From positions 383,084 through 447,083 of the forward strand of contig MNCI01004284.1 of the NCBI GenBank assembly GCA_015680685.1: a DNA stretch of 64,000 nt, written 5' to 3'. The notes beneath the pieces were generated by a model. That model saw only the letters and a program-made list of their open reading frames with translations, made no database searches and was not told the DNA's origin. Below, piece after piece: positions 47,150-58,359 of this stretch. The position numbers and the translations under genes were made by a program. This DNA is from Gnetum montanum (lineage: Eukaryota > Streptophyta > Gnetopsida > Gnetales > Gnetaceae). Within the stretch, counting starts at the first letter, position 1, and the number at the start of each line of letters is the position of its first letter.

Positions 47150-48010
47150 AACTTGTTGAATATTGACAAGGATTAGTTTTTGTGGGTTAGTTGTGTGCTA
47201 AATTTTCATGGCACTAATTGATATGTAGCATGAACAATATAGGGTTCTTCCCATAAAGTTCGAAACTTCAACTTTTATGGGACATTATTTGGATTATAGT
47301 AAAGAATTCTATGCCCAAGCTTAATGGAAACTTGTCTAATCTTGGTTTTATGTTAGTGTTTAGAATACTTTTTATAAACTTCATTACTCATTTGGGCTAC
47401 TAATTGGTTTTTATCCAATAAATTAAGATTCATTAATCATTGCTTCTTGGCTAAGTCTAAATCTAGGTCAAGTATATAGGCAGTTGTAAGGGTATTTATT
47501 TTTTCTTTGATTGATAGAGTAGGCAATTTTCCATAGACTAAATCATATGATGAAAACCCTATAGGAAATTTTCAAGTTGATCAATATGCCCATAGGGCAT
47601 CATTAAGTTTAGTGCTCTAGTCCTTCCTATATCTATTAATAGTGCTAGTTAATATTCATGTAATTTCTCTATTAGTTACTTCATCTTGATCATTTTCTTG
47701 GGGATGATAATATGAATTAGTTTATAATTGACCACAAGTTGTTGCATTAACTTCTTGAATGTAGCTCTAGTAAAATGAGTTCTGTTGTCTAATATTAATA
47801 TTTGTGGTACTCCAAATCTATTCACCACATGTTGCTAAAATAATTTTACAGCTATTTTGACTATGAAATCCACTATGTTAAGCCATGCTCTTCTCATGAT
47901 GATAGAAAATTCACCTTTATTCTTCTCCAAGTGGATAATCAAAAGATCAGTAGGATAAGACCAACTACTTATGATAGATACCATGTCTTCCATTTGTCCA
48001 AGTGGAACAA
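47150..48010 (-). pseudogene. Integrase of element E
   Basis: The minus strand reads QHVVNRFGVPQILILDNRTH followed by FTRATFKKLMQQL (second catalytic Asp). After a frame change come YYHPQENDQDEVTNREIT (catalytic Glu in DEV) and INRYRKD. Later blocks give SYDLVYGKLPTLSIKEK and KLKFRTLWEEP, typical of the integrase C-terminal region. Frameshifts and stops make it inactive. Confidence 0.75.
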
Positions 48011-48870
48011 AAATGGACTAGTCAACTAGCTATAGTTAGATGTTTCTTTTCTTTAATTGAGGTAGATTCTAGGCTTTGTACATATCTTAAGAGATGAGAT
48101 TTACTCTTGACCTAGAATATAGTAGATCCTTGCATGGTTTATGTCTTTCTATTTGGAGATAGACCAAAGGACTTCATGGATATGTTCTTTTCTGAGGAAT
48201 GTCTCTTACTTTGATCTAATGGGTGATTTTTTGTGTATACATGATAGTAGTTAGATCCTTTTCTATTAATATAGGAAGCATAGTACCATCTTATAGATGA
48301 AGAAGAAGGATTAAATGAAGTCCCCATTCTTCAAATATTTTCTAAACTTTTCCTAAAGAAAGGGCATTTCCTATATCCCATTAACTTGTAAAGGAGGTAT
48401 CCTTTTGTGTAGTAACTATCCTTGTAGCACTTTGTTTCTATGGTTATGTTGGCAATTCACCTTGCATTACTAGCATTGGTACTAGTGTTAATGGATTAGG
48501 AGCTTGATAAGAGGGACTTGATGCTAGCTAAGATGTGTAGGGATGAGGATCCATGTGAGAGGTTGTGGATCTATGGTATTCACATGGATAGTAGGGAGAG
48601 GAAGTATGAATAGAAGTACTTCCAAGAGATATAGGATGCTATACATAGTATCCATAGGAATCTAGTTGTCTATATGAATACTATTATCTTAGTAGTGGCA
48701 TTTCCCACGACTTTGTTACCACTACTGCTAGTATGGTTCTTGAGGTTGAGGATAAGTCCCACTTGAATAGTATAGTTATTGTTAATAAGCTTGTTGAAAA
48801 TTACCTTGTGAATAAGGTAATTACTTGGGCTTTTATTTCTTAACAAACTTTAGATTAATTACATATGCCT
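48011..48870 (-). pseudogene. Gag C-terminal linker and deletion junction of element E
   Basis: The frame 48139-48327 (62 aa, Ser/His/Lys-rich) is linker-like. Somewhere here gag sequence passes into integrase; the exact deletion point cannot be fixed without a complete relative. Confidence 0.4.
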
Positions 48871-50752
48871 TGAACTCTTAGAAAACATTCCTTAGGATGT
48901 TCATATTGGCACACTTTACAACCTACATAATCTTCTAAGCTTGAATCCATTACTTCCTCTACCATATTAACATTTTCTTTTTTTCATAGTTTTCATTTCC
49001 AATGCCCCTTTTCTTCTTTTTATTTTTATTTTTGTTGAAGGCTTTTTCAATTCTTTCCTTCACTATCTTGAGTGTTGTAGTAAATTCCTCATCCATAGAA
49101 TCCCACATTTTCTCTACCTTTGTTGTGATATCATTTACACTATTTTGGATAGGTAGAGTTTTCCACTAGATTTCATCTTATAATGTTTCTTCTTCTTGTA
49201 TTTTGCATACCCTTATGTCTCTTTTTTCTGATAGTTGGGTCTCTATTATATTCCTCAATTGATTTCCTTTTCCGTAACTCCTCGTCTTCTTTTATTGCCT
49301 AGTCTATTAACCTTTTGATTCAATGAGTTATCATCTTGGATAATCTACCTTAGGTATATATTCTAAGGATTTCTCTTATTTTTTTCATTAACCCATCAAT
49401 GATGTGCCATAGTTTTTCCTATTAAGAAAATCCATGGCCTAGGCATGTATGTAATAATGAGTAGTATTCATTCATTACCGCATTAATGGATTCATGTGTC
49501 CCTTGCTTCCATCCTTAGATTTGTTTCCTTAAGTTTGACACTCTAGAGTAGGTTTGATACTTATCATTAAAGAGCTCTAACATGGTACACCATCTTTAAA
49601 TTAATTTCAATTTTAAGAATCTCTACTATCTCTCTACATCCTTTATGAGTTTCTTGGAAAAAAAATTTAATTTTTTCCAATCATTTTCTATATTTTGTAG
49701 GGCATAGACATCATGGAAGGCTTGAAGGTGGTGTTGTGGGTTTGCATTATAATTTCCTTTAAACTCCAAGATATTGTTTATGTCAAGTAACTTAACGCAA
49801 CTATCCCTTAAATGCCTAGTAAGAATATACATTGCTTTCTTCATATTAATCATAGTGCAAGTGGCTTACTTGAATTCTTCATAGCATTTGGATTCATAGG
49901 CATTGTTGTAGTGGTGATCCCTCTAATGCTCATGATGCTCTCTTCTTTCATGTTTGATTCTTTTTTCTTTTTAATATCATCTTCTTCTATATCAAGATGT
50001 TTCCTTCTGTTTGCTTGTCTCCCATAATCTCTTTTCCTTTCTCCATTATGATCCCTTAGTTTTCATTCCTTCCTATCAAAATCTATTGATGAGTGTAAGG
50101 AAAAAGATGGGATAGTTGGAGAATGATATCAATTGGCTCTCCTTATGTGACTCCTTCATTCATATCTTCTAGATCTACGAAAGGTTTTAGGCCTTGAATT
50201 CCTCCTAAGTTTAAAGTCCTTCCCATTTCTTCTAGAGGTTTCTACAAGAGCTAAACATCTTCAATACATATTACTGGTGTCTAGGACTAAGATCTTTGAG
50301 TTTGATGGGACTTTTCAACTTGAGATGAAACATCTTCTTTTTCTTAAAGAAAAATTTTCTATAGTGCCTTCTTTCCTTTATATTGCTCATATCTTCTCTC
50401 CATAATAGCATCCCTTATTGCTTCAGCCTCTGTTGGTTGATATGTCCTAGTCATTATTTTGGTAACTTGATAACCTTCTTGTATCTGGATAAGGTTTAAT
50501 CTTATGAGGGTTGCTTGAAGCATTAATTGTGCTTATCATTTGAGTCGTAAGACAATTGCCCTCTAAGTCTCTCCATCTAAGTTCTTCATCATGGTGGAAA
50601 ATGATTGTAAAATTAGGATAATAAAGGTCAATATGAGCATATGAAATTCTTGTTTGCATCAATGCACTCCCATTTTCTTCATTATAATATCTATCATGAC
50701 GCTTACTAAGATCGATAACATGTGGAGATTTCAATTTAGTTGTCGAAGCCAT
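48871..50752 (-). pseudogene. Gag of element E
   Basis: The first Met at 50752 stands about 125 bases inside the priming site and opens a 101-aa frame (to 50447). The frame 49626-49853 has INNILEFKGNYNANPQHHLQ and AFHDVYALQNIENDWKKL, the core start of a retrotransposon gag domain. Near 48.93 kb CKVCQYEHPKEC resembles a shortened zinc knuckle. Stops and frameshifts lie between these blocks. Confidence 0.65.
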
Positions 50753-50877
50753 TCTAACTTATTAATGCTTAAGCATGTGTAAATTTTTAAAATTTATTCT
50801 AAGTATGAAAGATATACTTCATGATACTTGATACAACAAACTATGTAAAAACAACTGACTAAAAAACATTAACACAT

Positions 50878-50895
50878 CCCTAGCAATGATACTAT
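50878..50895 (-). other. Candidate primer-binding site of element E
   Basis: The minus strand reads ATAGTATCATTGCTAGGG, which recalls the TGGTATCA start of initiator-Met-tRNA priming sites with mismatches. It is directly followed, going outward, by a TG dinucleotide that can be an LTR edge. Confidence 0.4.
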
Positions 50896-51301
50896 TGATG
50901 AGTGGTTGGATATTTCAACACTCAATCATACAAGTTACAAGTATTTATCCACAACCAGATCATAATCTATAGATGGATAATATAAGTATACTAGTGAGTT
51001 GAGAATAAGTTCATGATTATTGTCTCTCCACTGAGAGTTAGTGAAGTGTAAAATATATGGTTTAACTCTTATTGAGGCATATGATAAACTGATGTTATTT
51101 GGCTGTAAGTATACTAAGTGCAAATATGATGAAAATAATTACAAATATTAATTTTATATGCAATGAAAATGTAAAGCTATCTCATCCTATGATGATAAGT
51201 ATCCATTCCTAGTTTTCCATATACACCCTAAGCTAATTTGACTATTACTGGAATTACCAAGTAACTTTACCATTGAGAGAATCAAGCAAGATCACTACTA
51301 G
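50896..51301 (-). repeat. LTR-like region of element E, left of the D insertion
   Basis: Starts with TGATGAGTGG next to the priming site and shows no coding content. It is cut at 51301 by element D and continues at 59871. No second copy of this LTR was found in the window, so the call rests on position. Confidence 0.4.
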
Positions 51302-51469
51302 TGAAACACCACAAAATTTCGAGTCTCCGCATCTCGACTGCAAATTTGGCTAAGTTTCAAAATGGTGGCACTTTGCCCATATTTTTCCAAGTGTTGAGTG
51401 TAGTCAACTCCAACTGCCAGATTTGTAAAATTTTTCTCAGTGTTAGAATGATGGCACTTTCTATAGATT

Positions 51470-52170
51470 TTTGTGTCAAGCTATGTAGTGTAGTGCAGCA
51501 TAGCATACATGTCAAGTTGTGCAATGTAGTGTAGCATAGCACACATGTCAAGATGTGTAGCATAGCACACCTATCAAGTTGCATAGCATAGCATAGCATA
51601 GCACACCTATCAAGCTATGTAGCATAGCACAATGTAGCACACATGTCAAGATGTGCAACGTAGCACAATGTAGCATACATGTCAAGCTGTGCAGTGTAGT
51701 GTAGCATAGCATACATGTCAAGCTGTGCAACATAGCGCAACGTAGCACACATGTCAAGCTTTGCAGCATAGCGTAGCATAACACACCTATCAAGTTGTGC
51801 AGCATAGCATAGCATAGAACACCTATCAAGCTACATAGTGTAGCATAGCGTAGCACAACTATCAAGTTGTGCAGCATAGCATAGCATAGAACACCTATCA
51901 AGCTACATAGTGTAGCACAGCGTAGCACACCTATCAAGTTGTGTAGCATAGTATAGCATAGAACACCTGTTAAGTTGTGCAGCATAGCACATGTCAAGCT
52001 ATGCAGCATAGCATACCTATCAAGCTGTGTAGCATAGCATAGTGTAGCACACCTGTCAAGCTATGCATCATAGCATAGTGTAGCACACTTGTCAAGCTAT
52101 GCATCATAGCACCTGTCAAGCTATGTAGCATAGCATAGCATAGCACACCTGTCCAGTTGTGCAGATAGTG
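51470..52170 (+). repeat. Tandem repeats of about 35-40 bp in the 5' LTR of D
   Basis: Units combine 'catgtcaagctgtgcagc', 'atagcgtagc' and 'atagcacacc'. About 18 copies follow one another without spacers. The open frames on the minus strand at 51548-52009 and nearby, rich in Leu, Cys, Tyr and His, are translation products of this repeat and not genes. The 3' LTR has fewer units (about 58.53-58.97 kb). Confidence 0.85.
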
Positions 52171-52619
52171 TCTCATGTCCTATGCATAACACAGAATAAT
52201 CGTAGAAAAAAGCATCCTGTGTCCTGTGTGTAACACTAAAAAAGCATAGTAGATAGCATCTCGTGTCCTATGTGTAACATGGGTGAGTGTAGCAGACAAC
52301 ATGGTCCCACCCACCACACTGCCACATGGCACCTGATTTACATTTTCTCCTAACCCTAGTCCTATAAGTACCCCTGTGCCCTAATGTTTCAATGGGGGAT
52401 TGGCTTCCATTTTTCACCAATAAGGCAGTTGGCACTTCCATTTGGAATTTTGACACTTTAGCATCTTAGCACATAGTGTTGTGGGAAAACAAGAATTAGA
52501 GCACACTACACCAGTAGAGAAGCATAGCTACACCACACACTACATTGCAACCCTATAGAGCATCACACGGTACACTATGGCTACCAACTTGGTAGGCACA
52601 ATTCAACACAATGAGCACC

Positions 52620-52823
52620 AGACTTCACAACCTGACACCATCGAGGCTATGACTGTGCTTCCACTACACCTGTTGTACACTTTGTACCTTTTGAGACCCT
52701 TTGTGAANCGCCCCAAAAGAGGGAGTGTAGCTAATTCACAAAGGGTCTCAAAAGGTACAAAGTGTACAACAGGTGTAGTGGAAGCACAGTCATAGCCTCG
52801 ATGGTGTCAGGTTGTGAAGTCTN
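52620..52823. repeat. Inverted duplication flanked by single Ns (probable misassembly)
   Basis: 52736-52822 is the reverse complement of 52620-52707 essentially base for base. The segment 52709-52822 lies between two lone Ns. The 3' LTR has no such inversion at the matching site; it continues with 'ttagctatgctccctc', whose reverse complement appears at 52720-52735. This is best explained by a contig placed in the wrong orientation. Confidence 0.85.
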
Positions 52824-53093
52824 CACATATTTTCATGTTCACATCACTGTTCTCAAGCTGGGACACCTTGCTATGCTCTAGCTTACCTAGACTTGATGCA
52901 CGCATGTAACGTAGTACAAACCCTTCTCACACATGGTTTTTTTAACACCACGTAAGTCCTTGTCTAATTGACAAGACTGTTCAAGGAACCCCATTTCCAT
53001 TTTCTCCAACATGACCCTCTCGTGGATTTGGGGTTAGGCTGTACACTTTGTGACCTCTCAATGTTTCAACCATTGAAATTTTCAAACACTACA

Positions 53094-53120
53094 ATTTTTG
53101 GTGCTAGAAGGAGGACCTCA
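53094..53120 (+). other. Primer-binding-site-like sequence of element D
   Basis: ATTTTTGGTGCTAGAAGG directly follows the LTR-terminal CA. It is shared with element C and, in altered form, with B. It fixes the plus orientation of D. Confidence 0.7.
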
Positions 53121-53175
53121 CAATTTTTGTCTACATTTTTTTTATTATTAGCACTTAGTCAAAACTTTGGATGTT

Positions 53176-53345
53176 CTAGAGAGTGTAACAAGTTCTCAGA
53201 GCGTAGCAAGCTCTAGTGTAGCAAGCTCTAGCATAGCAAGTATGATAAGCTCTAGCATAGTGAGCATGACAAGCTCTAGCGTAGTGAGCATAGCAAGCTC
53301 TAGCGTAGCAAGCATAGCAAGCTCCAGCGTAACAAGTGTAGCACC
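53176..53345 (+). repeat. Leader repeats of element D ('agcaagctctagcgt')
   Basis: About ten variable units of roughly 15-25 bp with 'caagctctagc' and 'gtagcaagcat'. The Ser/Val/Ala-rich plus-strand frame at 53167-53526 and the minus-strand frame at 53176-53382 are repeat translations, not genes. Confidence 0.75.
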
Positions 53346-53639
53346 AAAGTTGGCCATTTTCAGTAGTTTTCATACTTGGCACTTTTTCTACATTTCCATA
53401 GCCATTTTTTCTGCATTTTTACACTTAGCCATTTTCTTACATTTTTCTGCTACTAGCAAACTTAGTCATTTTTCTATAGTTTTTAGAGTTAGCCATTTTC
53501 TGCAAACAGTAACTCTCACAACCTAGTCTATGAATATGATTCCAAATCAACCTTCCACATTGGTGTCTAACACATTTGACACTAGGATCCAACCAAAGTG
53601 TGCTACACTAAGCCACAAATAATATAATTTTATTTGTGC

Positions 53640-55430
53640 CAAAATCCATGCAGGACTACCAGTGGATTACCTTGATTTGGTGGCAAAACAGGACTACGAA
53701 CGAGTCCATCAAAATGGACACTAGTACAACCCCTCCTTGTTTGACATAATCCCACTCATGGAGTCCTACCACCAGTTGTTGTTCCAACTCATTTGTGCAA
53801 ACAAGCATGATGCAAGGAAAACCTACAAGGAAGCCTCATAAAATGAGGAAGATGAGTTCGAGGCCTGCTCCAAACACAAGAGCCACCCCTACACCATCTT
53901 CCAACAATCGCTCCCTAGTACTTCCTCTCCTCGGTTGAATCTACCCATCCTCTCTGAGATGGTGACCATGCTAATTTAGCCTTCCTTTCAAGCGATTGCT
54001 ACATTTTCCCAACCCTATGCTCATGCAATAGCCACCTCCAAGTCCTAGACAACTCAGGCATCCTACGTCCTGCCTATCTCATTGGCATCTGCAGTGTCCA
54101 TCCAACCCACTCGTGTGTGGCCTACTTCGATCACCACACCCATTTCTCAGCCAACACATCAACAATGATCCACTACGACCTTAAACTGGCCATCCTCATT
54201 TGCTACGATGTTAAACTAGCAACACCCATCTGCTACAACATTAAACTGGCAAACTCCATAACCAACAAATTGACCCTACGCTATGTAACCAACACAAGCC
54301 CAACCAATGCAATCGGCTAGCACATCCTCAAGATTGAATCAAGCATTCTAGCTTGATGGAGGAGATCAACTGACTCAAGGCTACCTCCTCCGACACCATC
54401 AAGGTGGTGGACTTCTACTTGGATGATCCCATATGTCCTATGGTACCACCTCTAACTCTCCCAACTGGGGTCCAGCTGCCATAATTCACCAAGTACAATG
54501 GTGAAGGGGACCCTAATGCACACTTGGTCACATTTCGATCTGAGTGCCTGCTCCTTCAAGCCTAGCCACACGCCATCATGCACGTGTTCCCCATGTCACT
54601 CACTACCAAGGACTTAGACTGGTATCACATGCTACCCAAGGCCTCAATCTCCACTTTGGAGGATCTCATAAGCCAATTTGTGACACGCTTCAAGTACAAC
54701 CTAAAGCCTGAAGCAATCCTCAACCAGCTCATGTAGGTTAAGCAAGGGCCTCTAGAAATCATCTCAAAATTCCTCCAACATTTGAATGCTACATTGAGTG
54801 AAATGTAGCAAAGACACATCTACTGGTCATCTTCAAAGATGCAGTGAATGACTTCATCAAGTCCAAGCTGTATTATCTAGCCTCGAAGTCTCTTAGCCAA
54901 GCCTTTTCTCAAATAAAAGGCATAGAGGAAGTAGCACAAGCTAGCAATGACCTAGCCTATGTGGCCTATAGAATCCAACATGCTCACAAGAAAAACACAA
55001 TAGTGGAAAAAGTGGTCACAAGCACAAAAGCAACCAGCTAGGGCCCAATAGCTAAGTAGCCTAAGACCCCAACTGACAAAATCGCCAACTTTGGCACCAG
55101 CTCACCTACATCGGCAGGGGCCACCCCAAGGCCCAAATTTCAATGCAAGTACTACTCAAAGTATACACCACTACCAATGGAACCCTCTAAACTATTGAAG
55201 CAACTCTTGAAAGCCAAGAAAATCCAACACAAACATGTATCAATGATTACCCACCAAAAACATGACAGGTACTGCAAAGTACTAAGGAACCCCACATTAG
55301 CAATACCAAATGAGCCCCTGATCCCACAACATTTTAAATTGGACCAATACTGTCATTACCACCAATTGGCTAGTCATAGTATGGACAACTATTGTGCTTT
55401 GTAGGATGACTTGCAAAGAATGATAGAATG
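53640..55430 (+). pseudogene. Gag of element D
   Basis: An N-terminal block reads LFDIIPLMESYHQLLFQL (about 53.74-53.81 kb), parallel to gag of element B. The core near 54.5-54.9 kb reads FTKYNGEGDPNAHLVTF, TTKDLDWYHMLPKASISTLE, DLISQFVTRFKYNLKPEAIL and, in another frame, NDFIKSKLYYL. The knuckle CHYHQLASHSMDNYCAL (about 55.35-55.40 kb, C-x2-H-x4-H-x5-C) is of the form seen in Tat-like elements. Stops and frameshifts are present, mostly TAG or TAA. Confidence 0.8.
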
Positions 55431-56560
55431 GGGCCAATTAGTGCTCTACACAATGAGTCAATCCAACATAAACAATACCTCCTATGTCATAAATTTTATT
55501 AGCATAGGTGGCAAGCCCAAACTTGTGCAACAACCTCTTGTGATCCATGCACCTCCTAACAAGGAAAGGGTCCCCTCAGCCTCCACAAGCAAGAGGCCTT
55601 TCTTTTTTATCAAAGTGCCACCTTGAGCACCCACAACACCCTTTGTGGTCAAGGTTCCACAGTAATCGTCCACTAAGACATTAAACTGGCATGATGTAGC
55701 AACAACAACTGCTAAGAAACCTTTTTTCATCAAGGTGCCACAAAGAGTTGGTCACATAACAACTCATAAACTACCATTTTTCATAAGGGTGCCACAATGT
55801 GATGGCCCCTCACCTACCCAAAGCCCAACAGTGGGCAACATCTCGGTCCCTCCACCTTCAAGGGCTGACACCATTAGTAACCCAATTAGGCCTACCAAAT
55901 GGCAATGCGAGAGGATGAATGGATGCCTCGCAACCCCCATTGCTGAAGCAAAGGCTATAATCAACAAGTAACAACCAAACACTGGGGCCTCTATCCCCAA
56001 GCAGGTAAGCAAACCAAGCCCAAGTCCCCTCCATGAGAGATCTTTCTCTCAAGCCACATGGAGGAAGTCAAGGCAACACAACAGCTAATGACAAGGACTT
56101 CATAGCTACACTAACCCAGGTGAAACAAATGCTCAAGCAAAAAAACACAACGTTGAGCTAGCCCAACTATGGGTTGTCTCCTCTCCCATCCACCAAGAAA
56201 TTCACCTTCCATATGAAGGTGGTCAAGTTATCATCCATGGTGATAACACCTCCTCTCTGACTATCCATGACATAGACATGGCACAAGTTTTGGAAGAGGA
56301 TTTTCTTGGTGGTACACCTATGGCAACCAATGTAGCGCCTAAGGCTAACACACTTGAATTAGTGGTTGAAGCCAATAGCCTCCCAAAGGATCCTAAGGCT
56401 TGCACGCCCCCTAATCCACTCCTAGTTAGGAAGCAACTACATGACCAAGACTTTCCCTTGGCCAAAAATTTGCTAGGTGCCTGCCTACCCTTTGCCTCCA
56501 CTTGCCATGCATTTTTGACTTTCATTTACATCACACTAGCCTACGCATTTACATTTTTCC
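55431..56560 (+). pseudogene. Linker region of element D, protease apparently lost
   Basis: Contains SSPIHQEIHLPYEGGQVIIH near 56.18-56.23 kb, the post-protease linker also seen in element C (SSPIHQEIHLSYEGG). No VDDG-like protease site precedes it, so protease has been deleted or was never present. Four copies of a 'Phe-Phe-[Ile/Phe]-Lys/Arg-Val-Pro' block (IKVPP, IKVPQ, IRVPQ) occur between 55.6 and 55.8 kb. Coding stops soon after, at the same point where B and C leave coding sequence. Confidence 0.6.
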
Positions 56561-58345
56561 TACTAACTTAGATCACACATTTTGCTTGGTTTACGCATTT
56601 CTACTTTGTTTACACATCCATCCACTTAGCTTATGCATTGCATTTGAAAAAAATCAAAAATACATAAAAATAAAAATAAAAACAAAAACAAAAACACATG
56701 GCCTGAAAAGGCCTTAAACTAGCCTATGATCCAAAATGACCTAAAACTATCACTTTTTGCATTGTCTTTCTTTCATTCGTACATTTTGACTCTGTTTATA
56801 ATAGGTGTTGCTTGATGTTGTTTTCTTTCTAGTTGATTTTTGTAGGATCTTGTAGGCACATAGCATGACCATGCATGCAACATCGCACCTTACACAAGCA
56901 AGGTAAGTAGTCCTCTATGATTATAAACTGGCATAGATCGTCCTTGGGTCATGACGTTAAACTGGCACAACAACTCCTCCTTGGGTCATGACGTTAAATT
57001 GGCATAATAGCTCATCCTTGGGTCATGATGTTAAATTGGCACAATATCCATTGTCTGCTACGACGTTAAACTAGCATCTAGCAGTCTGCTAGGACTATAA
57101 ACTAGCACATCACGATCTACTTGGACCTTAAACTATGTTCATAGTCTGCCAGGGCTTTAAACTGGCATGTTGTTGATCTTTTGGAGCACTTGCCATTAAT
57201 GTAGCCTTGGTGGCACTCACAGCATCATTGCCTCCCACCATTCTCCTAATCTTTTGAAGCACTTTCCATTAGTGCAGCCTTTAGAGAACTTGCAACATCA
57301 TCACCCTGGCACTTTCACTAGCTTCTTGAGCACTTGCAACTGGCATAGCATTTGACACATTTACAACATCTTCGCATCTAGCACATGCAACATCTTCACA
57401 TTAGGCATTTACACTTGCATTTTATGTTGTGTGGTTTTCTTTTCACCACAGAGTTGTGTTTGCAAAATGAAGCCTCAGAGGTGGTTGTGCAGAGATGCAT
57501 CTCATTGTAGCAGCAAGTTACCACGTTGCTCTGACGTGCATGATTGGACTAGTTAAGCCACTCAAGAGTGCACATCCGCTTCATCCTTATTACAACCTAT
57601 GCACATCCACTTCGTCATCCTATATCCTCTCATCTATCACATACTCATGATTACACATCCCTCATATGCATACACACTATGATGCATATGGCATTCTCTT
57701 CACATCAACTATAGAACCCATGGTCAATGTAACATAACTTGTCCTGTTGGGAGCCTCTGTTGCGCGGTCAAAGCCTAAGCAGATGTAACACAAATCATCC
57801 CTAGGAGGAAACATCTATCCTACAAATGCAATGTGGATGCATCAAAACAAAGCCCATCTTCTCGATGGCCAACTTGCAGCTAACATTCAGTAGTAAGCCA
57901 AACCCAAACAAGGTTCACCTCACAACACAACAAAGTAAAAAAAAATAGAGAGAATGGGAAAAATCATATCCCCAAGCAAATTGACAATGTTGCAACTTCG
58001 TAATTGCCCCAGCCTTAGATTGACTTTGATGCTCTCATGAGAACTTTGACGAGAGGTCAATGTTTCAAGGGCGAATCACTTCATGGCATGGTCACTATCA
58101 GCCATGCTAAATTTGCATCTTACATCATGATCCACTGTTTGCATTTCATTTCCACCATTTAAATCTCATCTCCCTAGCATTGCCTATACCCTTTTTCCCT
58201 TAGCATAACCTTATTCCCATAGCACTCTTGAGCATGGTAAAATGACATCTGATCTTCTACCAATGAGTGATGTTGGTGGCATGTCTATTGTGGGTGTTTT
58301 GTAATTCTTTGTCGATGTCTCTCGAGCCACTCCTCCAAACATCAA
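56561..58345 (+). other. Non-coding tail of element D with 'ttaaactggca' repeats
   Basis: No pol domain follows. From about 56.92 to 57.17 kb the word 'ttaaactggca' or near variants recur about eight times with 'gggtcatgacg' between some of them. The rest is C-rich in places and non-coding. Confidence 0.6.
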
Positions 58346-58359
58346 CAAAGAGGGGCCAT
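58345..58359 (+). other. Polypurine tract of element D
   Basis: CAAAGAGGGG stands just before the 3' LTR, as expected for the plus-strand primer. Confidence 0.65.

Larger units (their letters stand above)
47100..50895 (-). mobile_element. Element E: partial Ty3/Gypsy-type element with gag and integrase only
   Basis: Minus-strand order from the right is priming-site-like sequence, gag N-terminus (50752), gag domain (about 49.6-49.85 kb), a knuckle-like block (about 48.9 kb), then integrase (about 48.0-47.15 kb). Protease, RT and RNase H are missing, so a central deletion removed most of pol. The gag sequence differs from that of B, C and D, so E is a different lineage. Confidence 0.65.
51302..53093 (+). 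repeat. 5' LTR of element D
   Basis: Matches 58360-59865, with a longer tandem-repeat block (about 51.47-52.17 kb) and an inverted duplicate segment bounded by single Ns at 52708 and 52823. About 100 bases present in the 3' LTR (around 59.50-59.60 kb) are missing at that spot. Confidence 0.9.

Noticed and set aside
51548-52009. 153-aa minus-strand frame rich in Leu, Cys, Tyr and His, and its overlapping relatives
   Set aside because: It is the translation of the 35-40 bp tandem repeat in the LTR of element D. The same repeat reads open in several frames, and the composition follows the repeat word, not a protein.
51470-52170. Regular short repeats that could suggest a CRISPR array
   Set aside because: Units are contiguous and variable with no unique spacers, lie inside an LTR, and the genome is that of a plant.
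53167-53526. 119-aa Ser/Val/Ala-rich plus-strand frame
   Set aside because: It is a translation of the leader repeat of element D, upstream of gag and without a domain.
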